Source: Ruminococcaceae bacterium R-25 (lineage in GTDB: Bacteria; Bacillota; Clostridia; Saccharofermentanales; Saccharofermentanaceae). From it: a DNA stretch of 64,000 nt. The stretch spans positions 1,550,001-1,614,000 of the forward strand of contig QGFZ01000001.1 in NCBI GenBank assembly GCA_003149065.1. Reading direction: 5' to 3'. A program made the translations under genes and the position numbers. Numbering within the stretch: the first letter of the stretch is position 1; each line of letters starts with the position of its first letter. Below, piece after piece: positions 8,060 through 16,759 of the stretch. Under the pieces are notes generated by a model. It saw only the letters and a program-made list of their open reading frames with translations, was not told the DNA's origin and made no database searches.

Positions 8060-9385
8060 TCACTTGTTCTGACCATAACGGACGTTTTCATACTCTTCCC
8101 TAAGTGAAGAGATGTCTTCGTCACCATAAGCACTAAGGACAGCCTCGATCTGGCCCGGAGTCGAAGTATCACCGACAGGAAGGCCCTTTTTCATTGCATT
8201 ACGTGTCTTGTCGTAGAACTGTTTTCTGATAATGCGTTCGTGTCCTGATCCGAAATCATAATCCTTTTTGGAGAACATCTTCTTGAGAGGCCCTATGTTT
8301 TCGATGGTATCGATTACGGAATCGTCAGCTCCGGCATTATTCGCATCAGCATCCTTGATAACTTTCTTGAGAACCTTGATGCCTGTTATTGCAAGCAAAA
8401 TCATTATAAGCGCCATTCCGACGAAAGCAATTATCGTAAGGACAAGAGCCGAGACAGGACTCTCTTCAACTACCATCTCCATGCTGACGGGGTCCTCTTG
8501 CAGATCATTACCTAAATCGCCCGTATCGATCTTTGAGATCAATTCTATTACCCAATAAACGATCTTCCAGAAGCCCTGGCTGATCTTTCCGAATAATGAA
8601 AATACAGATGAATACGGGAATACCAGAATGATACCGAAAGTAACAAGGACAAGTCCGAAATGGAATAATACCGTAAAGAAGTTCTGCTTTTTGAGCACTA
8701 CGGTAGATTGGGACTTCTTTTGTATCGAGTGGTAATACTTCTTATCGAAAACCGCAAGCTGACGCATAACAAGGAAAAGGAAAGCGATGATTACGGCATT
8801 GATAACAAGGACTCTGACAAACATGAGCCTGTCAGTTTCAAGCTCATGGGTAACGTCCCATCTCCTGTAATAGTCATTGTTATATACGGCTGTCTGAGTG
8901 AATTTGTAGAATAACCATCCGACTACGTGAACAGCCGCCGGGAAAAAGATAATTTCCGTGTCTGCAGCCGAATGCGACGGCTTCAGATAGTAAATGAACG
9001 AGAACAAAGTCAATGCAGCCACAAATATGAACAGATAGATCTTAGTTCTGCTGTCTGCACCGAATCCGAGGAAGGATATATTGATAACCGTAAAATAGAA
9101 CGCGACAGATACAGCCAGCTGGACAGCCAGATTGATAATAGACCTTTTTATTCCGCTTCTGCGGATAAAGGTGTGGATGAGCGCCAGAAGCAAAATGATA
9201 TAAGGCGAAAGCATGCTGATGTTGATGGTAACTATATAGAGCTTGATTATCATCAGGACAGACATAATGGTGATAGTCACCATGAGCGAATACAGGCACT
9301 CGGCAAAGATGCTGTCACGAACGATTACAGCCTCATTAAGTTTGGCATGAGCTTTGGGAGCGACAAAGCGGGGATCGTCAGTCAT
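8060..9385 (-). CDS. Multi-spanning membrane protein with DUF4129-like C-terminus
   Basis: A 441-residue membrane protein, third in a MoxR-DUF58 operon and overlapping the DUF58 gene by 8 bp. It has about eight transmembrane segments, including a late one near residues 305-330. The cytoplasmic tail with RKQFYDKTRNAMKKGLP and a final LREEYENVRYG resembles the DUF4129 tail of transglutaminase-type MoxR-operon proteins. No transglutaminase Cys-His-Asp core is seen. The role is probably envelope-related; substrate unknown. Confidence 0.7.
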   Translation of the reverse strand: MTDDPRFVAPKAHAKLNEAVIVRDSIFAECLYSLMVTITIMSVLMIIKLYIVTINISMLSPYIILLLALIHTFIRRSGIKRSIINLAVQLAVSVAFYFTVINISFLGFGADSRTKIYLFIFVAALTLFSFIYYLKPSHSAADTEIIFFPAAVHVVGWLFYKFTQTAVYNNDYYRRWDVTHELETDRLMFVRVLVINAVIIAFLFLVMRQLAVFDKKYYHSIQKKSQSTVVLKKQNFFTVLFHFGLVLVTFGIILVFPYSSVFSLFGKISQGFWKIVYWVIELISKIDTGDLGNDLQEDPVSMEMVVEESPVSALVLTIIAFVGMALIMILLAITGIKVLKKVIKDADANNAGADDSVIDTIENIGPLKKMFSKKDYDFGSGHERIIRKQFYDKTRNAMKKGLPVGDTSTPGQIEAVLSAYGDEDISSLREEYENVRYGQNK

Positions 9386-10508
9386 GGCCCTTCACCTCCC
9401 ATCTCATATAAGAAGACGCGATATCCGGTTCGAGCTCAACTTCAGGAGTGAGCTTATATGCCGGCATGATCCAGTTAAGAGCCGGACGGCGTCTTTTCGC
9501 ATCAGACATAAGAAGGCAGAACCCTGCATTGGCCTGAGGCGAGATCACAACGATAAAATCATCGTGGTCAGTCAGTTCCAGGAAGTTTTCAAAAGACTCC
9601 GTAAAGGGTACTGCCGCCTGCTTAAGATCTATCCTGCCGAGTATTATCGCTTTCTTTTCGAGTTCTACTGAACTTGCAGCAGGATCAGCAGATAACGGCT
9701 CGCCGTTAACCGCATCATGTCCGTTGGAATGTAACGAAGTCTGAACACCCCATTCGGAAAGCTTGCAGAGATAAGTGTATGCCAGACTGATCGACTTTTC
9801 GAGAAGTGATGTCGAACGCTTCTGGTTATAGTATTCAAGATTCAGGAAAATATGTACCTTCGGCGCATTCGTGGAAGCACGCTGATTGACCATCAGTTCG
9901 CCGGTCTTGGCACTGGCCTTCCAGTTAACGCTGTTCATCGGGTCAGTAGTTACATATTCGCGGATGCCTGAAAGCGTGAAAGGATCTGTAAGAAGCGTCC
10001 TTCTTCTCTGAAGTTCGCTCAAAGTGACCGATGTAAGCATCTCGACGAAATCGCCTTCAGCGAGTTCAGGAAGGACCACGAGTTCAGACTGGTTATCAAA
10101 ATTAGTGTTATAACGCGATGTCAGGAACAGATCTGATGTTGTTATTCCGACTCTTGGGAAAGTATAGTATCCGCGCTTTACACACTGTACCTTGATACGG
10201 CGCGTATGCTTTGACAAAGGCTTCATCGAAAGCATGTCTTCACGGTACATGTGGTCCGACGCAGAAACATTGGTCATGTCGTAAAACTCGAGCCCTCTCG
10301 GGGATTCGAACTTGAGGATGATGAACGGCAAAGGAAGCTTCTTCCTGTTCATCGCAACCTCGATGAGTTCCACGTCTTCGCCGTAGTTTGCAACATCTTT
10401 GGAGAAATAGACCGAAAGATCAAGATTATCGAGCGCATGATAACGATAGTAGAGACTCTCTACTATGAAAACAATGCCAATAACAACGATCAGTACGATT
10501 ATTTCCAT
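9378..10508 (-). CDS. DUF58 domain protein
   Basis: A 376-residue protein with one N-terminal transmembrane segment (about 1-17). A beta-rich middle follows, with the DUF58 signature (about 190-230, GIREYVTTDPMNSVNWKASAKTGELMV). The C-terminal part is vWA-like. DUF58 proteins are regular partners of MoxR AAA ATPases. It lies 10 bp after moxR and overlaps the next membrane gene. Confidence 0.88.
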   Translation of the reverse strand: MEIIVLIVVIGIVFIVESLYYRYHALDNLDLSVYFSKDVANYGEDVELIEVAMNRKKLPLPFIILKFESPRGLEFYDMTNVSASDHMYREDMLSMKPLSKHTRRIKVQCVKRGYYTFPRVGITTSDLFLTSRYNTNFDNQSELVVLPELAEGDFVEMLTSVTLSELQRRRTLLTDPFTLSGIREYVTTDPMNSVNWKASAKTGELMVNQRASTNAPKVHIFLNLEYYNQKRSTSLLEKSISLAYTYLCKLSEWGVQTSLHSNGHDAVNGEPLSADPAASSVELEKKAIILGRIDLKQAAVPFTESFENFLELTDHDDFIVVISPQANAGFCLLMSDAKRRRPALNWIMPAYKLTPEVELEPDIASSYMRWEVKGHD

Positions 10509-10518
10509 TTGGGAAAAC

Positions 10519-11484
10519 TTACTTGCTGAAGTCCTCAGTCGGGCAGGAAACGGAATTCAATATCTTCGTAAGGATAGCTTCCGAGCTGTCACGCTTTAAC
10601 ATGAGCTTACCGTCAGAAGAAAGAGCTCTTTGTGAACGCAGTGTAAGACGGTGTGCAAGTACAGGAACTGCAAGTTCCTTGAAATCATCCGGTACGCAGT
10701 TCTTTCTGCCTCTGATAAATGCCAAAGCCTTTGCAGCAGCAACGAAAGCAAGGAGTGCTCTGGGGCTCGCACCGATAGCGATATCTGCTGATTCTCTGGT
10801 AGCTTCAACGATCCTTGTCGCATAATCGTAGAGAAGGTCAGATACAAAGATCTTCTTAACCTTATCCTGCATCTCCTTAATCTCTTCCCTGTTCGTTACT
10901 GAGGCAAGATCATTGAGCGGGTCTTCAGTTGCGAATCTCTTTAAGATCTCGATGCTCTCATCGTGAGTAGGATAATCCATCTTGATCATCATGAGGAAAC
11001 GGTCAAGCTGTGCTTCAGGAAGCGGGAATGTTCCCTGTGATTCGACAGGGTTCTGTGTAGCGATTACGAGGAAAGGGAGATCCAATTTTCTTGTCTCACC
11101 GTCAACCGTTACCTGCTTTTCTTCCATACACTCGAGAAGGCTCGACTGTGTTCTTGCCGTAGCACGGTTGATCTCATCTGCAAGAAGGATATTTGTGAAA
11201 ACAGGACCTTTGCGGAATACGAATTCATTTGCCTGACGGTCGAAATAGTTAATACCTGTAAGGTCAGACGGCAGGAGGTCGATCGTAAACTGGACTCTCT
11301 TAAAATCAAGACCCAAAGACTGTGCCAAAGCTCTTGCTGTCTTAGTCTTTCCCGTGCCGGGAACGTCTTCTAAAAGAACGTGTCCTCCGACAAGGAGTGA
11401 TACGAGCAGAAGTTCTATCTGCTTATCTTTTCCGACGATGACTTTGTTGACATTACCGACGAGTTTCTCAGAAAATGAATTCAT
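10519..11484 (-). CDS. MoxR-family AAA+ ATPase
   Basis: A 321-residue AAA+ ATPase. Walker A is in VPGTGKTKTARALA (about 40-53) and Walker B in ILLADEINRA (about 105-114). A sensor region (ATQNPVESQGTFPLPEAQLDRF) and a lid domain follow. MoxR ATPases act as chaperones that mature or activate vWA-type partners, here the DUF58 protein immediately downstream. A TATAAT -10 box is seen at 11538-11543 on the minus strand, without a clear -35. Confidence 0.93.
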   Translation of the reverse strand: MNSFSEKLVGNVNKVIVGKDKQIELLLVSLLVGGHVLLEDVPGTGKTKTARALAQSLGLDFKRVQFTIDLLPSDLTGINYFDRQANEFVFRKGPVFTNILLADEINRATARTQSSLLECMEEKQVTVDGETRKLDLPFLVIATQNPVESQGTFPLPEAQLDRFLMMIKMDYPTHDESIEILKRFATEDPLNDLASVTNREEIKEMQDKVKKIFVSDLLYDYATRIVEATRESADIAIGASPRALLAFVAAAKALAFIRGRKNCVPDDFKELAVPVLAHRLTLRSQRALSSDGKLMLKRDSSEAILTKILNSVSCPTEDFSK

Positions 11485-11630
11485 AAAAGGATCCTCTCAT
11501 ATCGCTAGTATTCTTAAGCATGTGCCCCTAGTTTGTAATTATACTATTTATTTTAGTGTGATAAAAAGGGACAAAATACAGTTGATTTAAAGGAGTTCAA
11601 TAGTTTAACAGGTGCTTGATAGGACCTTCT

Positions 11631-12479
11631 TTAGCAATTACCCGTATAAACAAAATCCAGCTTTTCTCTTGCAAGTTCAGCCAGAGAATATATCTTTTCC
11701 ACATCAGTAGGCTTTCTGTCGCTGAGCTTATATCTCGGAAAGAATCTTGAGATATGCAGAGGAATCTTGCTGCCAATCTTATTTCCTTCTGCATCAGTAA
11801 GACCGGATATCCATGAGACGAGTTCTCTCATCTCCTCTTCGCTGTCATTCATGCCTGGTACTATCAGCATAGTAAGTTCCACATGACAGGACTTTACAGC
11901 ACGCTCGATAAAAGCCTTGGTCATGTTTAGATCGCCTTTTAAGAAATCCCTGTAAGTCTCATCGGACATACTCTTGATATCAACATTCATTGCATCGATA
12001 TATGGCAAGATATCTTCTTCGATCTCAGGTGATACTGTGCCGTTTGTTACGAGCACATTCTTCATGCCCATTTTCTTTACGAGCTTTGCAGTGTCTCTAA
12101 CGAACTCATAACTTACCAACGGCTCATTATAAGTAAAGGCCACACCGATGTTGCCTCTGTCTTTATATTTATCAGCCAGATATGCAAGCTCTTCAGGCGT
12201 TATCGTCTCATCGAATTCTTCACCTTTTGATCTCGATATATCGTAGTTCTGGCAGAAAGGACAGAATAAATTGCACCCGTAACTTCCGTAAGACAGGATC
12301 TTCGAACCGGGCATAAACCGCGACAACGGTTTCTTTTCAATCGGGTCTAATGCAAGTGCCGTAACACGTCCGTAGTTAGAGACAATGACTTTCCCGTCTT
12401 TGCAGGTTCTCGCACCGCACGCTCCGGTCATGCCTTCCTTGATATCACAATGCCTGAAGCAGACTTTACAAACGGTCAT
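11631..12479 (-). CDS. amrS: AmmeMemoRadiSam radical SAM enzyme
   Basis: A 282-residue radical SAM enzyme with the CxxxCxxC cluster as CNLFCPFCQN (about residues 69-78). An N-terminal cysteine set (CKVCFRHC, CGAR) is typical of AmrS. It lies 1 bp downstream of a fused AmrB-AmrA gene, giving the complete AmmeMemoRadiSam triad. The product of the pathway is not established to my knowledge. Confidence 0.9.
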   Translation of the reverse strand: MTVCKVCFRHCDIKEGMTGACGARTCKDGKVIVSNYGRVTALALDPIEKKPLSRFMPGSKILSYGSYGCNLFCPFCQNYDISRSKGEEFDETITPEELAYLADKYKDRGNIGVAFTYNEPLVSYEFVRDTAKLVKKMGMKNVLVTNGTVSPEIEEDILPYIDAMNVDIKSMSDETYRDFLKGDLNMTKAFIERAVKSCHVELTMLIVPGMNDSEEEMRELVSWISGLTDAEGNKIGSKIPLHISRFFPRYKLSDRKPTDVEKIYSLAELAREKLDFVYTGNC

Positions 12480-12480
12480 G

Positions 12481-13872
12481 TCACTTATACCTTACGACTT
12501 CAAACCTCTGGAGCTTATAATCGTCTGTTGGAGATATTCCGCCTTTTCTTCTTGCGATATCGATCTGATCTTCAACTGTATCAACACCCTCCAAGTCCGG
12601 CAGCAGAAGTCCTTTCCTTGCTCCGCACGAAACGATTACTCCGTACCTCTTAACATCAAGCTTATCAGGGCCGTCAATATATTCAGGCTTTCCTAAGATA
12701 TCGACATTGATCTCCAATAGATCAAGCTCATCTTCCCTGACTCTTTCAAATCTCGGATCTCTCGATACCGCGCTTATAGAATTGCTGATTATCTCTTCAA
12801 CGATCGAGTCCTGCACGGGACCTATTGTTCCTATGCAGCCTCTGAGCATGCCGTTCTCATGAACAGATACGAAAGCTCCTGCCCTGTCTTTAGTCGCTTC
12901 TTCAGGGAGGTCTTCCAGGAGTCCTTCCGGAAGATCATTCGGGAACTTGAGTCTTTTATTTGTCCTTACATATTTCTCGATCACGGCTCTTGCAAGTCTT
13001 ACATATGGTGTCGATTCATTTGTCTTTATTTTATCTGCCATGACCTTAAGAAATCTCCTTGAATCATTCTCTCCAACAGGCTCGAAAATGCATATTCCAT
13101 AACCGACGCCTGTTACATCCTGGTGAGATAAAACTTCTGATCTGACGTCTATGCCGTCAAAAGTTCCCGCCATGATCACAAAAGATCTGTGTCCGCATTC
13201 TGCTGCCTTATCAAGGAACTCTTCGTCAAATTCGAGCATTGCTCCGAAATCCGCTTCCGAAGCTGCTTCCATTATCTTCTCATCGTAAACGGGACCCTCT
13301 TTTGCAAAACCGTACGGGCCATAGTCTTTGAGTTTATGCGACAGATCGCCGCTTGCAACTATTACCGTTTTACGCCCGAGCTGTTCTGAAACCTGTTTAA
13401 TGAATGTTCCGAATTTATAATGGTCAGCAAGAGGAAGACCTGATAAGCCGATCCTTATTATCTTCCCGCCCTTATAGTGTTTTCTGATGAAATAGAGCGG
13501 CACCATCGTTCCATGGTCGAGCTCTTTTTCGCGCTGTCCCTTTGTGCCTGCCGGAAATCCTGCCTGATCTAAAACATCTTCGAGCCTGTCTGTAAACTCA
13601 GTATCGTAATCGACGTCGAAGTTTACCTGCGGCGCGCCGAACCTTCCGAAATCACCTGCAGAACCGCTGCCTGGAGAGATATGAAAATAGTCAGCATACA
13701 TAACCGAATGCGGACTTAAGATAACGATAGTTTCAGGTGCGTTTTTGGCTATGTGCTCGCCAACCCGTTCGTAGGCATTGGTAGTCTCAAGGATATCCTT
13801 TTCGCCGCCTCTTCCTACCTGCGGAATTATAAGCGGCGGGTGCGGTACCATGTATGCTGCAATGATTCCCAT
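12481..13872 (-). CDS. AmrB (MEMO1-like) - AmrA (AMMECR1-like) fusion
   Basis: A 463-residue fusion. Residues about 1-265 match the MEMO1/LigB-type dioxygenase-like fold (MVPHPPLIIPQVGRG, HSVMYADYF, ASGDLSHKLKDYGPYG). Residues about 290-463 match AMMECR1, with the signature GAFVSVHENGMLRGCIGTIGP. Both human homologues are of uncertain enzymatic role. Fusion of the two with an adjacent radical SAM protein shows that the three act together. Confidence 0.9.
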   Translation of the reverse strand: MGIIAAYMVPHPPLIIPQVGRGGEKDILETTNAYERVGEHIAKNAPETIVILSPHSVMYADYFHISPGSGSAGDFGRFGAPQVNFDVDYDTEFTDRLEDVLDQAGFPAGTKGQREKELDHGTMVPLYFIRKHYKGGKIIRIGLSGLPLADHYKFGTFIKQVSEQLGRKTVIVASGDLSHKLKDYGPYGFAKEGPVYDEKIMEAASEADFGAMLEFDEEFLDKAAECGHRSFVIMAGTFDGIDVRSEVLSHQDVTGVGYGICIFEPVGENDSRRFLKVMADKIKTNESTPYVRLARAVIEKYVRTNKRLKFPNDLPEGLLEDLPEEATKDRAGAFVSVHENGMLRGCIGTIGPVQDSIVEEIISNSISAVSRDPRFERVREDELDLLEINVDILGKPEYIDGPDKLDVKRYGVIVSCGARKGLLLPDLEGVDTVEDQIDIARRKGGISPTDDYKLQRFEVVRYK

Positions 13873-13963
13873 AGTCTTATCCTCTGCATGTGAGCCATAG
13901 CTTTTAATAGATTATAAAGCTGATCCGAAGACCAGCTCTAAACTTCAAGATATGTGGTTGGAA

Positions 13964-14305
13964 TTAAAACCCGATATACAAGCCTAAATTAAGTGTGCTG
14001 TTAAGAAGATCAACTCCGTACTGACAAGTAAACTTGCCTGCAATAAACATGATAACGGCAATTATCAATGTGACTACGATAATTCCCTTTGACCAGTTCC
14101 TGAGTGTTTCTCTTCCGAGGATTATATGGATGATCGTAATTATCAGATAAACAACTGCGCCGCCGATAAAGATCATGCCGCCTTCTTTGTAATTGCCGGT
14201 CAATGAGAAATTGAAAGCGCCGCTTGCGGGATAGAAATACCAAACTACTGAAGAAACGATTATTGAAAGAAAAATTTGGAAAAAGAAATAAACCCCTTTA
14301 CTCAT
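13964..14305 (-). CDS. Small four-helix membrane protein, paralogue of the one at 24844
   Basis: A 113-residue protein with four predicted transmembrane segments and no catalytic motif. It shares a pattern with the protein at 24844-25161: FQIFLSIIVSSVVWYF here against IQFIVSCIVTSIVWYL there, and later LG-x5-W. It faces the divergent TetR operon. Function not recognised. Confidence 0.6.
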   Translation of the reverse strand: MSKGVYFFFQIFLSIIVSSVVWYFYPASGAFNFSLTGNYKEGGMIFIGGAVVYLIITIIHIILGRETLRNWSKGIIVVTLIIAVIMFIAGKFTCQYGVDLLNSTLNLGLYIGF

Positions 14306-14397
14306 ACCTTCCCCCTGAAAACAAGTGATTTATATAACTAATTTTACATTATACCAATTTGTTTTAAACAATCAAAAATTCTTGCATCAAAAGTTTC

Positions 14398-14446
14398 TTG
14401 ACAGGCTAATTCCGATTAGCTATACTTTGGCTAATTCAAATTAGCC
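14398..14446 (+). promoter_or_regulatory. Promoter with two palindromic operators for the TetR/FMN reductase operon
   Basis: TTGACA (14398-14403), 17-base spacer, TATACT (14421-14426). The spacer holds GCTAAT-TCCG-ATTAGC (14405-14420). A second perfect palindrome, GGCTAATT-CA-AATTAGCC, lies at 14429-14446 over the start site. Their centres are 25 bp apart. This is a convincing autoregulatory operator pair for the TetR protein encoded 20 bp downstream. Confidence 0.85.
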
Positions 14447-14465
14447 AACTTTTCGAGAGGTCATT

Positions 14466-15083
14466 ATGGATACAAAACAAAAGATATTAGATGAAGCGCT
14501 CACCCTCTTTTCCGAGAAAGGTTATGCCAATGTCTTTGTCGGCGACATCGCCCAGGCAGTCGGCATTAAAGCTCCTTCGCTCTATAAACACTACAAAAGC
14601 AAGAAGGCGATCTTCGATGCCATCATCGACAAGATGAATGCTAATTTCGCCGAGCAGGCCAAGGCAATGCAGATCAACGGTACTGATGCAGCCAAAGATG
14701 CAGGAATCTATAAGAGCCTTCCTGAAGACCAGCTCCTTAAGCTCGGCAGAGAATTCTTCCTCTACTATCTTCACGACGACTACAACAGGAAGTTCAGAAA
14801 GATGCTCACATTAGAGCAGTTCCACGACAATGATCTTGCGAAGATGTATTCGAAACTTTATGTCGATGACCCGCTCTCATATCAGGGAATGCTTTTCGGG
14901 TTCATGGTAACGGCTGGCGTGCTTAAAACTGATAACGTTCAGATAATGACACTCCACTTTTATGCGCCCATCTACTACCTTCTAACGATATGCGACAGAG
15001 AACCTGAAAGAGAACCTGAAGCTTTGAAATTGCTCGACGAGCACATCAAACAATTCGACAGAATATACGGGAGAGAAAACTAA
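14466..15083 (+). CDS. TetR/AcrR-family transcriptional regulator
   Basis: A 205-residue repressor. The N-terminal HTH (about 5-50) contains ALTLFSEKGYANVFVGDIAQAVGIKAPSLYKHYKSKK split over the usual helices. The C-terminal ligand domain is unlike any I can name. It is first in the operon and its stop codon overlaps the first FMN reductase start (TAATG). The promoter carries two palindromes, so it most likely represses itself and the two flavoproteins until an effector binds. Confidence 0.92.
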   Translation: MDTKQKILDEALTLFSEKGYANVFVGDIAQAVGIKAPSLYKHYKSKKAIFDAIIDKMNANFAEQAKAMQINGTDAAKDAGIYKSLPEDQLLKLGREFFLYYLHDDYNRKFRKMLTLEQFHDNDLAKMYSKLYVDDPLSYQGMLFGFMVTAGVLKTDNVQIMTLHFYAPIYYLLTICDREPEREPEALKLLDEHIKQFDRIYGREN

Positions 15084-15778
15084 TGGTCATTACGGTAATC
15101 AACGGACAGAACCACAAAGGAAGCACATATAACATCGGTAAGATACTTGTAGATGATCTCGGCGAAAACGAAGTCCACGAATTCTTCCTTCCGAGAGATC
15201 TGAATCACTTCTGCACCGGTTGCTGCAGCTGCATCAAGGACGAATCTCTTTGTCCTTTTTTCGAAGAGAAAAAGCGCATCATGGATGCAGTCGAAAAGTC
15301 CGACCTGCTCATCTTTACGACACCGACATACTGCATGCGCGTTTCTGCTCCGATGAAGTCATTTATCGATCTCACATTCACTTACTGGATGTCGCACAAA
15401 CCGCGTGCATCCATGTTCTCAAAAAAGGCAGTCGTCATATCGACAGCTGCAGGCGCAGGTGCAAAGTCCGCAGTTAAAGACGTTACGAATACTCTTCTTT
15501 ACTGGGGCGTTCCATACGTAAAAAGTTACGGAAAAGCAATCCAGGCTGCAAACTGGGAACAGGTAAAACCTGAGTTAAAAGAAAAGATCAATAAAGATAT
15601 GGCCGCTCTCGCAAAAAAGCTTAAGGATTCAAAAGTCCATGCAGGCATAAAGACGCGCTTCCTATTTTCGATGATGCGCATGATGCAGCAAAAAGGCATG
15701 GGAGCAGGTGAAGAAGAAAGAAAGTACTGGCAGGAACAGGGCTGGCTTGATAAGGCCAGACCGTGGAAGGCCGCATAA
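15083..15778 (+). CDS. NAD(P)H-dependent FMN reductase/flavodoxin-like protein (copy 1)
   Basis: A 231-residue flavodoxin-fold protein. The phosphate-binding loop near the N-terminus is NGQNHKGSTYNIG (about 6-18). A CTGCCSCIKD cysteine patch (about 46-55) is typical of iron-sulfur flavoprotein-like and NADPH-dependent FMN reductases. It ends KYWQEQGWLDKARPWK, matching the neighbour at 15804, so the two are tandem paralogues. The control by a TetR regulator suggests a redox or xenobiotic response. Confidence 0.85.
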   Translation: MVITVINGQNHKGSTYNIGKILVDDLGENEVHEFFLPRDLNHFCTGCCSCIKDESLCPFFEEKKRIMDAVEKSDLLIFTTPTYCMRVSAPMKSFIDLTFTYWMSHKPRASMFSKKAVVISTAAGAGAKSAVKDVTNTLLYWGVPYVKSYGKAIQAANWEQVKPELKEKINKDMAALAKKLKDSKVHAGIKTRFLFSMMRMMQQKGMGAGEEERKYWQEQGWLDKARPWKAA

Positions 15779-15803
15779 TCTGTCGATTGTTCAGGAGACT
15801 AAA

Positions 15804-16523
15804 ATGAAGATAACAGTCATTAACGGAACAGAATATAAAGGCGTAACTTACCGCTTAAAGGAAATGTTTTTGGAGCCCTTAAGAGACAAGGCAGAGATAA
15901 CTGAATTCTATCTGCCAAGGGACTGCCCTGCTTTCTGCGCAGGCTGCAAAGTATGCTTCGGTAAGGACGCGGAAAAGTGCAAGGACGCACGGTATATCCA
16001 GCCGATTGCGAAGGCTTTGCTCGAAGCAGATCTTCTGGTATTCACTTCACCGGCCTACGTCTTCCACGCCACCGGCGCAATGAAAGCTATGCTCGACCAC
16101 TTCGGTTACAGATGGATGCCTCACCGCCCCGCAAAAGAGATGTTCGGAAAGCGCGCGGTCATCATCACCCAGGCTCTTGGTGCAGGAGAAGGTTCCGCCG
16201 CCAAAGATATTAAGGACAGCCTCTCCTGGTGGGGCATAAGCTGCATCAGGACCTACCGCTACAAACTGATGGGCGACATCAAATGGGAGAACTTGCCGGA
16301 GAAGAAGCGCTCTTCAATAACAAAGAGCCTGACAGCCGCATCCAAAAAGTTCGCCACCATCGATTACAGCAAGCCTGCCCACACCAGTCTCATAACCAAG
16401 GCCAAGTTCTATGCTGTCCGCATACTTCAGAAAAACCTCGGCAAAAGGAATCCTGAGTATACGGATTTTAAGTATTGGAAAGCAAACGGCTGGTTAGATA
16501 AGGCAAGGCCGTGGAAAGGGTAA
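15804..16523 (+). CDS. NAD(P)H-dependent FMN reductase/flavodoxin-like protein (copy 2)
   Basis: The frame is open further upstream into the previous gene, but AGGAG lies 6 bases before the ATG at 15804 and MKITVING aligns with the paralogue, so I start there (239 residues). NGTEYKGVTYRL is the flavin phosphate loop, and CAGCKVCFGK is the cysteine patch. It ends KYWKANGWLDKARPWKG. The two proteins probably differ in substrate or form a heteromer. Confidence 0.85.
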   Translation: MKITVINGTEYKGVTYRLKEMFLEPLRDKAEITEFYLPRDCPAFCAGCKVCFGKDAEKCKDARYIQPIAKALLEADLLVFTSPAYVFHATGAMKAMLDHFGYRWMPHRPAKEMFGKRAVIITQALGAGEGSAAKDIKDSLSWWGISCIRTYRYKLMGDIKWENLPEKKRSSITKSLTAASKKFATIDYSKPAHTSLITKAKFYAVRILQKNLGKRNPEYTDFKYWKANGWLDKARPWKG

Positions 16524-16567
16524 ACATAGGGCTGCTTTTTTTCCTGAATCCAGACCTGACACTAAAA

Positions 16568-16740
16568 ATCCCCGCAAAGTTCTCGACATACGGTGACTTT
16601 ATCGAGAAAAATGGGCCAAATAAGGCTAAAATCCCTGCAAAGTTCTCGACGTACGGTAACTTTGTCGAGAAAAACGGCCCAAACACAGCAATAATCCCCG
16701 CAAAGTTCTCGACAAGCAGTGACCTTGCAGGGATTTTTTC
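16568..16740. repeat. 63-bp tandem repeat array of hairpins ending in a terminator
   Basis: Units start at 16568, 16631 and 16694. Each begins ATCCC(C/T)GCAAAG and carries TTCTCGA, a 15-base loop and, in units 1 and 2, TCGAGAA. The third unit is cut short: its ATCCCCGCAA arm pairs with TTGCAGGGAT followed by TTTTTT, making the terminator of the FMN reductase operon. Units 1 and 2 differ at a few positions, mostly in ways that keep the stem. The array is open in plus and minus frames, but the pattern is structural, not coding. Confidence 0.8.
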
Positions 16741-16759
16741 TTAGTTAAAAATTTTGGCG

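Noticed and set aside
16511-16744. Plus-strand frame with a repeated 21-residue unit (IPAKFSTYG...)
   Set aside because: The repeat is 63 bp, so any frame stays open; the sequence keeps stem pairing, the final unit is a terminator, and no start signal is present.
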